Of a DNA stretch of 64,000 nt, positions 43,215 through 52,899 are shown piece by piece. Origin of the DNA: JABMQB01 sp964575025 (GTDB taxonomy: Bacteria; Bacteroidota; Bacteroidia; Bacteroidales; Prolixibacteraceae); assembly GCA_964575025.1 (NCBI GenBank), contig CAZNPV010000016.1:1-64000 (forward strand). Direction: 5' to 3'. The position numbers and the translations under genes are program-made. Position 1 is the first letter of the stretch. The number at the start of each line of letters is the position of its first letter. The notes under the pieces were generated by a model that ran no database searches, had not been told where the DNA came from, and worked only from the letters and a program-made list of their open reading frames with translations.

Positions 43215-44717
43215 TTACGCGGGCATATCCGGCAAACTCCAGGGTTTGCGATAGGTATGCTTAACCAGTTCGGCGGCAAATTCTTTTGCCGGTATAGGAT
43301 CGGTGAAGGTTTTTGCGAAGGATGGATGCCCGTCTTTAATGGTGAAGCCGTCTTTAATGACGGTTCTGATGGTTTCCTCATCAGTAAGGTTTGTAAACTC
43401 CATCTTTTCGCCATCCCAGTCCAGTTCTTTGTATAAGGATTGGAGGCGGACAGCCAGTACGCCCATAACCACCATTTCGTTAAACGGTCCGGCTTCCATA
43501 AAGTCGGAGGCTGTAGGCACGCGGTTTTCCGGGCTTTCCTTGCATGCACGTACCCAGTCCTGTTCGTGGCCGCCCTGGGTTGCATTTTCAATTCTTCTCC
43601 GGAACTTGGGTGCATCAGGTACTCTTCCGGAAAGCAACCATGGATTTACACCATAACATCCACAAATGAGTTTGTCTTTGGTTCCGTGGAAACATACATA
43701 TCCTCCGGCGTTGTTCGGATCTTTGCCATCTGGCCATCCCTCGGGAAGTTCCGGTTTGATCCCGCCGTCATGCCAATATACATCCACCTGAGGAAGTTTC
43801 ATTTTCATTTTTTTCTTTGGTTCTCTTTCCGGGAATGTGATTTTTACGGATTGTGCGACGGGAGCACAGTCGTTTAACAGAAGGCTGGAACTTGCCTGTG
43901 CATGGATCGGGTATCCCAGGTCAAGCCCGACAAATACCGGATGCAGGATATGGCAGGCCATATCGCCTAGGGCGCCGGTTCCGTAATCCCACCAGCCACG
44001 CCAGTTCCAGGGATGATAGATATGGTTAAAAGGCCGCATCTTTGCCGGTCCGATGAAAAGATCCCAATCCAGGGTTTCCGGAACCCAGTCGCCCTGTTCA
44101 GGGGTGTTTAATCCCTGGGGCCAGATCGGACGGTCGGTAAAGGAATCCACCCGGGTTACCTCCCCGATTTCCCCATTGGCCAGCCATTCAGTCGTCAGGT
44201 TCACCCCTTCACCGGAGGAGCCCTGGTTCCCCATCTGGGTTGCTACTTTGTATTTGGCTGCAAGTTTGGTTAACAAACGGGATTCGTACACCGAATGCGT
44301 TAACGGTTTCTGAACAAAAACATGTTTCCCCATCGTCATAGCAGTGCCCGCAATGATCGCATGCGTATGGTCGGCGGTAGCCACGATCACCCCATCTATG
44401 CTCCTGCCCATCTCATCGTACATCCTACGCCAGTCTTTGTACCGTTTGGCATCCGGATAAGCCTCAAAAACATTCGCACTGTACTTCCAGTCTACATCAC
44501 ATAGCGCCACAATGTTTTCGGTTTGCAGGTTTCTCAGGTTGGTTGCCCCCATACCTCCAATGCCGACAGCAGCAATGTTTAACGTGTCGCTGGGAGCTTG
44601 ATGCCCTAAACCGGCAACAGCATGCCTCGGAATAACCGTTATTCCTGCAGCTACTGCAGCCGTAGTCCCCAGAAACGACCTCCTGGAAACATTCTTTTTG
44701 TCTGATTTATTTTCCAT
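43215..44717 (-). CDS. Tat-exported Gfo/Idh/MocA-family oxidoreductase (paralogue 2)
   Basis: A 500-residue paralogue of the preceding oxidoreductase. It has the twin-arginine signal KNVSRRSFLGTTAAVAAG, the NIAAVGIGGMG nucleotide-binding loop, VQKPLTHSVYESRLL, and GNQGSSGEG. Long stretches such as WNRPLWPQGL/FTDRPIWPQGL and WDLFIG, HIYHPWNWRGWWDYGTGALG are shared with paralogue 1. It should act outside the cytoplasmic membrane on a sugar-like substrate. Its own terminator separates it from paralogue 1, so the two are likely independently transcribed despite the tandem arrangement. Confidence 0.88.
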   Translation of the reverse strand: MENKSDKKNVSRRSFLGTTAAVAAGITVIPRHAVAGLGHQAPSDTLNIAAVGIGGMGATNLRNLQTENIVALCDVDWKYSANVFEAYPDAKRYKDWRRMYDEMGRSIDGVIVATADHTHAIIAGTAMTMGKHVFVQKPLTHSVYESRLLTKLAAKYKVATQMGNQGSSGEGVNLTTEWLANGEIGEVTRVDSFTDRPIWPQGLNTPEQGDWVPETLDWDLFIGPAKMRPFNHIYHPWNWRGWWDYGTGALGDMACHILHPVFVGLDLGYPIHAQASSSLLLNDCAPVAQSVKITFPEREPKKKMKMKLPQVDVYWHDGGIKPELPEGWPDGKDPNNAGGYVCFHGTKDKLICGCYGVNPWLLSGRVPDAPKFRRRIENATQGGHEQDWVRACKESPENRVPTASDFMEAGPFNEMVVMGVLAVRLQSLYKELDWDGEKMEFTNLTDEETIRTVIKDGFTIKDGHPSFAKTFTDPIPAKEFAAELVKHTYRKPWSLPDMPA

Positions 44718-45142
44718 GATACTAGTTTAAATCGGATAAGGTTATTATTCACAATAAAAATTCAGAAAAACATCTAAATATAAGGATTATAAATTATTTT
44801 CTCAAAGGGTTAAAAACACTTTCTTTCCCTACCTTAACCAATTTAACCCGGATGAAGGTGCAGGCACCCGCCCGGTTGCCTTTCTCAATGGATTAATTAT
44901 CAGCAGCTTCCGCAGAAAAACGAACGCTATTTCAACTGAGTAAAATTGTTTGCATTTTAAAGGGTACAAATGCCTGCCTGTTCGGCTTTGCTCCGCTGAA
45001 GCTATGCGAAAGCGATGCAGACAGGGAGCTCCCATAATTGGAATCATCTTCCCGGGCGATACGATGTACCCTACCCGTTTCGTTCGCTTAAAATTAGTAG
45101 GATATAAAGTAACGCATAGAAGTCCGTTAAGAAAGACCGGTC
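44718..45142. other. 425-nt gap upstream of oxidoreductase paralogue 2
   Basis: The region contains a GC-richer patch (about 44970-45025) with CGGCTTTGCTCCGCTGAAGC followed by GCGAAAGCGATGCAGACAGG, whose flanks CCTGCCTG and CAGACAGG are partly complementary. Two short open frames of about 70 codons exist on opposite strands here, but neither looks like a protein. A clear promoter for the oxidoreductase was not found. Confidence 0.5.
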
Positions 45143-47266
45143 CTAATAAAATTTAGAACGCTTGTCTTCAATTTCAGCTGCCTCTTTAATGGCTTCATAG
45201 GCCTGCATGTCAGCCCGGTATGCCAGATTCCGGGTCAGTGTCTGTCGTTCGGCAGCCAGGCTTGTGTTCCCGCCTTCTGATATTTCAGTGACCTGAACAA
45301 TGTATACTCCGTTGTTTCCCTTCACCGGACCGGATAGTTGACCTTCCTCAAGGGTTGTTGCTTTTCCGGTTAATTTGGGTTCCATGCCTACTCCCGGGAT
45401 TGATGCCGAAGCAAAGTTTATATTCTCAGCCTTCAGCACCTCTGATCCCAGTTCCTGGGCTATTACCACCATGTCGTCTTCATCAGCCAATGCTTCCGAA
45501 GCTTTTTCCATCAGGTATTCTGCTTTCTTCTCTTTCAGAACCGCCAGTTCTAAGCGGTCTCTGACATCTTCAAAGGGGCTGACTCCTTCTTCCTGTACAT
45601 TCACAACGGTTCCAAGAACAAATTGATCGCCCAGTTCAAAAATAGTAGATTCCCGGTAATCTTTCAGCATATCTCCCTCTTCCGCTTCATAGGCAGCTCT
45701 GATGAGCGCGCGGGAATTAGCCAGTCCCGGCACAGTCCGGTCCTTTTCCCCCACAACGGCCGACCTTTTGTTCAGTTTCTGTTCTGCCACAGCTTCATCA
45801 AATTTCTCTTTGGTGGTATTTTCGCTGGCAAAACGGCTTACTTCAGCATATACCTTCTGATACGTTTCATCACTGGGGACCAATTGCCGCACCAGATAGG
45901 CAATTTGATATTTCCTGACCTCCCTGCCACGATCGGTTGTTTGTACAACATGAATACCATACTGAGAGGTAAGGATGGAAATTTCGTTTTTTTCGTTGTT
46001 AAAGGCAGCATCGGCAAACGGTTTAACCATCTGTTCGTGGGTAAAGAATCCCACATCACCGCCATTGATTGCGGATCCCTGGTCTTCAGAAAATTCACGG
46101 GCCAGCTCGGCAAAGCTGCTGCCGCTTTCAACCGCTGTCTTTAAACTGTCGGCCAACGCCTGTTTAGACTCCAGTTCGGCTGTACTGTTTACAGTCAGCA
46201 GAATATGGCGGGCTCTGACTGAATCAGGTCGCATTTCCGAAGCATGGAATTTAGCCAGATAAAAGGACTCCCCGGAAAAATACGGCCCCATTACATCGTT
46301 CAGTTCCGCATTCTCCTCTTCAATCCAGTTTACAATATTCAGAGGCAATTCTTCCAATTTAAACCAGGTATCATTAAAACTTTCATCCGAATTGGAATTG
46401 ACAAATTGCACATTATCTTCTGCTTCGATAAAGTCCGGCTTAATCTCATTCATCCATTCCTCTGTTTCCTTCCTGTCCTGCTCTGAAGGGGTTACTGAAA
46501 AAATGATGTATTCAATTTTTCTTGAACTTTCCTGTTTGTATTCCTTCTGATGCACATCGTAATAATCCCGGAGGTCTTTCTCTGTAACTGAAACCATGCT
46601 GTCGGGAACCGAAGCATACGGTAAGGAAGCATAGCTGAAGGTCACCGTTCGGTTTTTGCTGTCCAGGCTTCTTTGAGCCTCTTCATTGGTGGCATACAGT
46701 CCCTTCTTAACCAGGTTATTGTATTTGCTCATAATCCTGTTTTCTGCAATTTCCTGTTCAAGGTACAACCAGTAGGCCCGTTGTTCAGGTGTAGCTCCGG
46801 CTTCGAGATTCTTAAGAAACCGGATGATCGCTGCCCTGTCGGTCTGGCCGGTATTGGGATTCTGAAAAATTTGCTGCACAATGGGGTGAATATTGCTTCC
46901 CTGTATCATATCGTACAACTCTTCAGAACTTATCGTAAGCCCCAGGTCTTTGTAAATATCATTCATCAGAACATCACGGACCAGGTTTTGCCAGGTCTGT
47001 TCCCGGAGCTGAACCAGGGTGTTTTCGTCAATCTGTGTTTCCCCCGTATTGAGTTTATAAATCTCACTCAATTCTTCCACTTCCTTCTGAAAATCCATGT
47101 ATTGAAAAGATTCTCCTTCTATTTCAGCAATCTCAAGTCGCCTTCTCTGAAAAAGGGAATTCCCTGAACGAAATATGTCTCCCAGGATAAATGCAAGAAG
47201 CGCTAACCCGATGACCACTGCCACCAGGACCCCTGCCTGATTTCTAATCTTTTGTAGTGTAGCCAT
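45143..47266 (-). CDS. ppiD: PpiD/SurA-type membrane-anchored periplasmic peptidyl-prolyl isomerase chaperone
   Basis: A 707-residue periplasmic folding factor anchored by one N-terminal helix (GVLVAVVIGLALLAFILGDIF, about 12-32). A SurA_N-like helical region (about 35-210) precedes a parvulin domain (about 345-455; ARHILLTVNS, FAELAREFSEDQGSAINGGDVGFF, YGIHVVQT), and a second, weaker parvulin-like region lies near the C-terminus. It assists folding of outer-membrane proteins. Last gene of the nadB-to-ppiD unit, consistent with an envelope role. Confidence 0.9.
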   Translation of the reverse strand: MATLQKIRNQAGVLVAVVIGLALLAFILGDIFRSGNSLFQRRRLEIAEIEGESFQYMDFQKEVEELSEIYKLNTGETQIDENTLVQLREQTWQNLVRDVLMNDIYKDLGLTISSEELYDMIQGSNIHPIVQQIFQNPNTGQTDRAAIIRFLKNLEAGATPEQRAYWLYLEQEIAENRIMSKYNNLVKKGLYATNEEAQRSLDSKNRTVTFSYASLPYASVPDSMVSVTEKDLRDYYDVHQKEYKQESSRKIEYIIFSVTPSEQDRKETEEWMNEIKPDFIEAEDNVQFVNSNSDESFNDTWFKLEELPLNIVNWIEEENAELNDVMGPYFSGESFYLAKFHASEMRPDSVRARHILLTVNSTAELESKQALADSLKTAVESGSSFAELAREFSEDQGSAINGGDVGFFTHEQMVKPFADAAFNNEKNEISILTSQYGIHVVQTTDRGREVRKYQIAYLVRQLVPSDETYQKVYAEVSRFASENTTKEKFDEAVAEQKLNKRSAVVGEKDRTVPGLANSRALIRAAYEAEEGDMLKDYRESTIFELGDQFVLGTVVNVQEEGVSPFEDVRDRLELAVLKEKKAEYLMEKASEALADEDDMVVIAQELGSEVLKAENINFASASIPGVGMEPKLTGKATTLEEGQLSGPVKGNNGVYIVQVTEISEGGNTSLAAERQTLTRNLAYRADMQAYEAIKEAAEIEDKRSKFY

Positions 47267-47355
47267 TTAGTCTTTAATTAGTATACAAAATCCTCATTTT
47301 TTTCGAGCTACGAAGATAATAAAATTCAATAGCATACATAAAATTTCTTTTCTGT

Positions 47356-48624
47356 TTATTTTTCCAGGATCTTCAGGTGGACCAACTCGATTTTTGTATT
47401 GGTAGCTTTCAGGATTTTAAAACGAAACGAACCAATGTCAATCAGGGTATGGATCTTTGGAATGCTCTTATAATACGAAAGAATATAGCCGGCCAGGGTT
47501 TCAAAATCTTCCGTATCCGGTAGGTTGAGTTTGTATTTCTCATTCAGGAAATCAATTTCAAAACGTCCGGAAAAAATGTATTCTCTGTCGTTAATCTTTT
47601 TTTCAATAAAATCACTTGTGTCGTGTTCATCTTCAATTTCGCCAAATATTTCTTCCAGGATATCTTCGCCGGTTACCATTCCCGCGGTTCCCCCAAACTC
47701 ATCCACTACAATGGCCACACTCCGGTGTTCTGTAATAAATGTACTTAAGAGTTTATTGGCGGGCATAGTATCCGGCACAATGATACTATCTTTCAGAAAA
47801 GGCTTTATAGACGTGGGATCTTCGAAAATAATCGAAGAGTGAACATAGCCGATAATGTTGTCGATGTTCCCCTCATAGATCAGAATCCTGGAAAATCCGG
47901 TTTCTACAAATTTCGAACGCAACTCCTCAATGGACACGTTGCATTCCAGCGCTTCCATTTCTGTCCTTGGCACCATAATCTCCCTTAACCGTACTTTCGA
48001 GAAATCCAGGGCGTTCCTGAACAGTTTGACTTCGTGTGCTTCCTCCTCTTCTGTCTGGTTGAACTCTGTATGGGATTCATTGATGAAATGATCGAGATCA
48101 ACGAGGCTGAAAACAGGATTGTTAATCCCTTCGTTCATTTTTGTTTTAAATACATCTTTAATCAGAAAATTTGTTATCCCCAAAAAAAAGAGGGTAAGCG
48201 GATAAAAGAGCGTATAAAAAAATGCCAGGGGCATGGAAAAGATATTCAACAACGTATTCGGGAAAATCCGGAACAGCGTTTTAGGCAGAAATTCGGCCAG
48301 AACCAGTATAACCAGGGTTGATATGATCGTCTGTATCAATAAAGCCAGAAATTGTGATTCAACATAGGGATTAATAAGGGGACTAAGGAGCGTGGCAAAA
48401 GCGATACCATAAATCACCAGGGCAATGTTATTTCCGATAAGCATGGTAGCTATATACTTGCCTGAATCTTTGGTCACAAAGCCAAGAATACCGGATACCA
48501 GAGGGTCAGACTTTTTATCCAGTTCCAGCCGGAGCTTGTTTGCCGATACAAAAGCTATCTCCATACCGGAAAAAAAGGCGGATAAAAGAATCGTCACTAA
48601 AATAATCAGCAGTGGGTGGTTCAT
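47356..48624 (-). CDS. CNNM/CorC-type membrane protein with CBS pair (hemolysin family)
   Basis: A 422-residue protein with an N-terminal CNNM membrane domain of three to four helices (about 1-175), a CBS-domain pair (about 205-330; MVPRTEMEALE, GYVHSSIIF, VDEFGGTAGMVTGEDILEEIFGEI) and a C-terminal CorC/HlyC domain (about 345-422). Relatives act in magnesium/cobalt export or, as GldE, in gliding-related functions in Bacteroidota; the paralogue type is not decided here. It lies 40 nt downstream of lptC, in the envelope operon. Confidence 0.9.
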   Translation of the reverse strand: MNHPLLIILVTILLSAFFSGMEIAFVSANKLRLELDKKSDPLVSGILGFVTKDSGKYIATMLIGNNIALVIYGIAFATLLSPLINPYVESQFLALLIQTIISTLVILVLAEFLPKTLFRIFPNTLLNIFSMPLAFFYTLFYPLTLFFLGITNFLIKDVFKTKMNEGINNPVFSLVDLDHFINESHTEFNQTEEEEAHEVKLFRNALDFSKVRLREIMVPRTEMEALECNVSIEELRSKFVETGFSRILIYEGNIDNIIGYVHSSIIFEDPTSIKPFLKDSIIVPDTMPANKLLSTFITEHRSVAIVVDEFGGTAGMVTGEDILEEIFGEIEDEHDTSDFIEKKINDREYIFSGRFEIDFLNEKYKLNLPDTEDFETLAGYILSYYKSIPKIHTLIDIGSFRFKILKATNTKIELVHLKILEK

Positions 48625-48664
48625 GGTTCTGAGCCAATTATCCGGTTATAGCAGCTTCACCTTA

Positions 48665-49285
48665 TTATTTACGGTTAACCTGTTCATTCTCGTTCTGATT
48701 CACTGTTACGTAAATGGTCCCTTTAGGGTTCCTGATCTTCCAGTTCTGAAAGTTCTGGTCAGCTTCAAAGCCTATACCGGTAATGATCTGATCGGGCCGA
48801 ATGATTTTTACATAGCTGTCTGAATAGATCTTCCCGGTTTGTTCTTCCCAGATTAAATATTCAGTTTTCAAGGTATCTCCCTGTTCATTGACTGCCACGA
48901 CGTTATTTTTTGCTTCCCATTTTTTTTCTTCTTCGTAATTGCGGGCATAATCCGATGTAATCCGGGAAATCGTATTCCCCTGTTCATCGTACTTCATCAG
49001 CAGGATTCCTTTGGGAAATTCCACAAAAGGTTGCGATCCGGTTTCAAATTTCTGTAATACCGGAGCTTTCATATAAAACTGAACCTGAAAAGAATCGATA
49101 AATGTTGTTTCGAAGTCTTCGGCAACCATAACCGGCAGGGATTCGCTCGTTGCGAAAGCCTCGATTTTCTCCACTTCAGCTTCACAGCCCAAACAGGCTA
49201 TTGCAGCCCCTAAAAACAGAACTGCAATACCCGGATGAATATGTTTATGCCGTAATGGGTTAAAATCTGACGGTTGTCGTTTCAT
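48665..49285 (-). CDS. lptC: LPS export protein LptC (lipoprotein form)
   Basis: A 206-residue protein starting at ATG 49285. It has a basic N-terminus and hydrophobic helix ending in ACLGC, so lipidation at C34 is likely. The mature part shows the beta-jellyroll strands of LptC (FPKGILLMKYDEQGN, ITSDYARNYEEEKKWEAKNNVVAVNEQGD, TEYLIWEEQTGKIYSD) and matches Bacteroidota LptC proteins, which link the LptBFG exporter to LptA. An open 5' extension of 64 codons reads through the end of the TPR gene out of frame and is rejected. It overlaps the TPR gene by 26 nt. Confidence 0.88.
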   Translation of the reverse strand: MKRQPSDFNPLRHKHIHPGIAVLFLGAAIACLGCEAEVEKIEAFATSESLPVMVAEDFETTFIDSFQVQFYMKAPVLQKFETGSQPFVEFPKGILLMKYDEQGNTISRITSDYARNYEEEKKWEAKNNVVAVNEQGDTLKTEYLIWEEQTGKIYSDSYVKIIRPDQIITGIGFEADQNFQNWKIRNPKGTIYVTVNQNENEQVNRK

Positions 49286-50876
49286 TGATCCAGTCTCCGA
49301 TAGAATACCGATCGCCCTCTGATAATCCCTGAAAGAAAGCTTCTTCTTTGTTTGGGAAATACTCCTTATACCGGGAAGCCTTTTCCGATGCTTCGGCAAT
49401 ACACGCTTCGCCCGCCCTGGCAGCGCGGTTAAAATAATCCACAGCCAGCCAGAACACGGTTGCTTGTTCAAAATCACTTTCCCCGTAATTGCGGCTTGCA
49501 GCCACGTAAATATCCCCTATCAGCATCAGGGCTTCACAATAGGTTGGATCGATATCCAGTGCTTTTCTTGCATAGGTTCGGGCTTCCTGCAGGGCATTCT
49601 CCCTGGCATATACAAACAGCCCGTATTCATAATAGTAAGTAGCCAACAGTTCCTTGTCGGTCTCCTGTTCCATGGCTTGTTTGTAATACGCTTTGGCTTT
49701 TTCTGTATTTCCCTTTCTCAGGTATCTTCGGGCCATATTGAATGCTGCTTCCGCCGAAGGATCCAGTTCATACAGTTTTTCTGTGGCATTGTTATACAAT
49801 TCACTTTCATCGCATCGGGCCCGTCTCAGTTTCCGAAGCATTCCTATGATAAATTCCCGATCTTCACTTTTTTCCTCAAACTGGGGGGTGTAGATACTGA
49901 TCAATGCCTCGCAGTCGGCTGCCCCGGAAACCATGAATACATCATCGACATATTTAAGTGCAAGATTGATGTCTTCAACATGCTCCTGATCCTCTTCTTC
50001 GAGCATCTGGTTCAGGAGGTTATTGCAGAAATCGTAATTCTGAACCACGGTTTCCCTGGGAAGTTCCCCAAACTTAAACAACTGGGTTGAAATATTCATG
50101 ATCAGTACCAGCACAGGGATTTCTGTTTTTGTACCCTGCAACTGTGCCGATTCATAAAGCCATTCATACCCCTTCCTGAAGGCTTTTTTTCTGTCTTCCA
50201 GTTCCACGTCTTCATTCTGAAGGTAAAACTCAAACCAGGATACGCTCTTCCGTCCCAGCACGTATCCTTTATCGTTAAAATGCTTGATCCGCTTGTCATA
50301 AATTTCCATTATTTTCTGAAGGTGTTCAAGCTTCTCCTCGAGGGATGACGCTTTTTCCAGGAAGAATTTGAACATGATACAACCATGAATATACAGGTTG
50401 CTTGTTGATTTCGGATATCCTTTATAGAGTTTCTCCCAGTGAGGCAAAGCAGAAGCATAATCTTTCTGCCTGAAGAATTCATGATACAACGTGTATTCAT
50501 TCATGAAAGTCAGATCCTTGTCTTCAATCAACTCGTCCTTGGATTTATTGTTCACTCCGGTTTCCTCTTTTTCTTTGGGTTCAATGCCATCGAAACAGAA
50601 TTCAATTTCATTGTCTGAATTCTCATCGATATCCAGTCTTTGGGATTCATCAATGTATGTAAATCTTAGCCATTTGGTTTTTTCATGGGCTTCCACCATA
50701 AATTTTCCATCAAAGCTGGTCATCATAGCCCCCCCCCTGTGTGCTTCAACCGTAATACCGGCAGCGGGTTCTCCTTCCCGGTAAACAGTCCCTTTTATTA
50801 TTCTTTGCCCGGTAGCACCTGAAACAATCAGAAGTACCAAAGCAACAAAAAACGATCTTAAAACTATAGATTTCAT
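49260..50876 (-). CDS. Exported TPR-repeat protein with an N-terminal regulatory-like beta domain
   Basis: A 538-residue protein with a signal peptide (1-23, cleaved after SGATG), a small carboxypeptidase-regulatory-like beta domain (about 25-95; GTVYREGEPAAGITVEA, FDGKFMVEA) and a helical tetratricopeptide array (about 125-520; repeats such as AAFNMARRYLRKGNTEKAKAYYKQAM). It probably scaffolds a periplasmic or outer-membrane complex. It sits in the conserved coaX-OMP-TPR-lptC order. Exact function unknown. Confidence 0.82.
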   Translation of the reverse strand: MKSIVLRSFFVALVLLIVSGATGQRIIKGTVYREGEPAAGITVEAHRGGAMMTSFDGKFMVEAHEKTKWLRFTYIDESQRLDIDENSDNEIEFCFDGIEPKEKEETGVNNKSKDELIEDKDLTFMNEYTLYHEFFRQKDYASALPHWEKLYKGYPKSTSNLYIHGCIMFKFFLEKASSLEEKLEHLQKIMEIYDKRIKHFNDKGYVLGRKSVSWFEFYLQNEDVELEDRKKAFRKGYEWLYESAQLQGTKTEIPVLVLIMNISTQLFKFGELPRETVVQNYDFCNNLLNQMLEEEDQEHVEDINLALKYVDDVFMVSGAADCEALISIYTPQFEEKSEDREFIIGMLRKLRRARCDESELYNNATEKLYELDPSAEAAFNMARRYLRKGNTEKAKAYYKQAMEQETDKELLATYYYEYGLFVYARENALQEARTYARKALDIDPTYCEALMLIGDIYVAASRNYGESDFEQATVFWLAVDYFNRAARAGEACIAEASEKASRYKEYFPNKEEAFFQGLSEGDRYSIGDWINETTTVRF

Positions 50877-50899
50877 AGTGGTTATTAGTTTGTTGTCAA

Positions 50900-52180
50900 T
50901 TAATCATATTTTCTTTTTATAAACCACATATCGTACAAATTAACGCTTACGGCCAGTCGTGCATAATATTCACGTACAAGGTTATTGCTTATTTTACCCC
51001 GTTTGCCCAGCTGGGCCGATACATTCACCATCGATAAAGAACGATATATTGGTAATCCTACTCCAAAACTTATGCCAAGGTCATTCAGCTGCTGGTCACC
51101 AAAGGTAAGATAATAATTCTCGTAGGTGAAACCCGCTCTGTAAGCCACTCTATCAAAGTAACTTCTGATAGAATGCCGGTCCGGGATATATTCCCCACCC
51201 ACCGAAAAACGATTCAGGTCGGTTAAAAAGGGATTTGGTTCTCCGAAAAAAGTCGCCTCCGACCATTTCTGGTGGAAATAATCGGCATTTATTTCCAGTT
51301 TTTCCTGGCTGGTAAAGGAAAGGCCTACTCCCAGGCTGAGGGGCATCTTTATAATGTCTTTGATTTCATCAATAAACACTACGGTATCGATATCGGTTGT
51401 GGTTCCGTCTGATAAGATCTTCCGGGTGAGATCGGAATGAAATGCAGTAAATTCAGGCCGGGTTTCCAGGATCACACCCAGCGTTATCTGACTCGTCGGA
51501 TTCACAGGCAGGGTTGCCTGTAAGCCGTAGGAAAGTCCGAAATCACGAAGTCTGATCTGTTCATATTTTTCATCGCTGTAAGAGTCCAGGTTATCCAGAA
51601 AAGTAACATAGGCATTGCGCGTAAGCCTTCCGAAGAAATAGTACAGATTAACCCCAAGCGATATATTCTTCACCGGTTCAACTCCTATTCCCAGGGTAGC
51701 CCGTGAAAGGGAACCTTCCCCGTTATACCGGTGCCATACCGTACCAAAGTTCTCTTCTTCTTCGGTCATCTGAACTTCATAACCGGTATCGGAATAGGGT
51801 GTCAGTCCCACACCTGTCCCAAGCCATGAAGTCACCGGAAAACTGAACGCAAAATAATTGAAATTAATGTTGTTCGTGCTGAACCCGGAAAGATCGTTTT
51901 TATACCGGGCAAATCCTGCCTGAAAACCAAAATCTGCAAGAAAAGCCAACGAGTCCACCGAAGTATAGGAAGCCGGATTTGCCAGGTTGATCTGCTGGTT
52001 GCTCCTGCTGCCCAGAATGGCTCCCCCCATAGCTGCCGACCGGCCAAGCGATCCCCGCTGAAGATCTCCAAGCCCAAACCGTGAATACGGCGATGTGGTG
52101 TTGTTATTGAATTGTGCAAAAAGCACAACCGGAAAAAATAAAATAATAGCCAGTAAACTAACCCCTGTATGTTTCCCCAT
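50900..52180 (-). CDS. Outer membrane beta-barrel protein, conserved in Bacteroidota envelope operons
   Basis: A 426-residue protein with a signal peptide (1-22, ending VVLFAQ) followed by SPYSRFGLGDLQRG and many alternating amphipathic strands ending in an aromatic-rich C-terminus (NLYDMWFIKRKYD), as in outer-membrane barrels related to OmpP1/FadL and PorV-like proteins. No ligand-binding motif is identified. It starts inside the end of coaX (23-nt overlap), indicating coupled translation, and is followed 23 nt later by the TPR gene. Confidence 0.82.
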   Translation of the reverse strand: MGKHTGVSLLAIILFFPVVLFAQFNNNTTSPYSRFGLGDLQRGSLGRSAAMGGAILGSRSNQQINLANPASYTSVDSLAFLADFGFQAGFARYKNDLSGFSTNNINFNYFAFSFPVTSWLGTGVGLTPYSDTGYEVQMTEEEENFGTVWHRYNGEGSLSRATLGIGVEPVKNISLGVNLYYFFGRLTRNAYVTFLDNLDSYSDEKYEQIRLRDFGLSYGLQATLPVNPTSQITLGVILETRPEFTAFHSDLTRKILSDGTTTDIDTVVFIDEIKDIIKMPLSLGVGLSFTSQEKLEINADYFHQKWSEATFFGEPNPFLTDLNRFSVGGEYIPDRHSIRSYFDRVAYRAGFTYENYYLTFGDQQLNDLGISFGVGLPIYRSLSMVNVSAQLGKRGKISNNLVREYYARLAVSVNLYDMWFIKRKYD

Positions 52181-52898
52181 TATAGTCTAAAATGCGGTTT
52201 AATCCGATTCCTGTTAAATTGAAATGTACAAAGAAAGAACTTTTTAAATTTTTAGCAAAAAAATTGGCATCCCCACCGGTAATAATAACTATTAATTTTT
52301 TATAAATTTCCTTAAATAAGGATATTGTTTTATCGGCCTCATACACAATCCCGTTTTGCACTCCTGCCCGGATTGCCGTTTCCGTGGTAGTGCCATACAA
52401 CTCAGAACACGCTTTCACACCTATCAGGGGAAGATGCCCGGTAAAATGATGCAACGCCTTGTACCGCATAGCCAGGCCCGGTGAAATGTTGCCCCCCAGA
52501 TAAACTCCCCGGTCGGTAATCAAATCATACGTTATTGCCGAGCCGGCATCCACGACCACAATGTTTTCCTCCGGATAAAGGCTGTGGGCACCTACCACCG
52601 CAGCTATCCGGTCATACCCCAGTGTATCCCTGCTCTGATAATGGTTCGTTATGGGCAGGGGAGTTTCTGCATTCAACTCCATAAAAACAGGAAAACAGTC
52701 CCTCAAAATACGTTTTATTTCCTCAGAATAGTTCCCTACCGATGATACAATCGCTTTATTCAGATCCGGATATTCCTTTAATACGACCTCCACATCCCTG
52801 ACACTGAATTCGTTCAACGGGATCACTCTGACAAGTTCTTCCCCGTTAAAGAGATACACTTTTGTCCTGGTATTTCCTATATCAATTACCAGATTCAT
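52158..52898 (-). CDS. coaX: Type III pantothenate kinase
   Basis: A 246-residue kinase catalysing the first step of coenzyme A synthesis. It has the ASKHA ATP loop LVIDIGNTRTKVYLF (3-17), the DTLGYDRIAAVVGA pantothenate region and VVDAGSAITYDLI. I chose ATG 52898, one nucleotide after the nadC stop; an in-frame TTG nine nucleotides earlier is less likely. It sits between NAD synthesis genes and envelope genes. Confidence 0.95.
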   Translation of the reverse strand: MNLVIDIGNTRTKVYLFNGEELVRVIPLNEFSVRDVEVVLKEYPDLNKAIVSSVGNYSEEIKRILRDCFPVFMELNAETPLPITNHYQSRDTLGYDRIAAVVGAHSLYPEENIVVVDAGSAITYDLITDRGVYLGGNISPGLAMRYKALHHFTGHLPLIGVKACSELYGTTTETAIRAGVQNGIVYEADKTISLFKEIYKKLIVIITGGDANFFAKNLKSSFFVHFNLTGIGLNRILDYNGETYRG

Positions 52899-52899
52899 C

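Noticed and set aside
43178..43615. Minus-strand open frame of 145 codons inside the second oxidoreductase gene
   Set aside because: It lies in another frame of a clearly coding gene and has an odd Trp/Pro-rich composition.
44829..45156. Two opposing open frames of about 70 codons in the gap before the ppiD gene
   Set aside because: Both translate the GC-rich repeat, have no ribosome-binding or promoter signal, and resemble no protein family.
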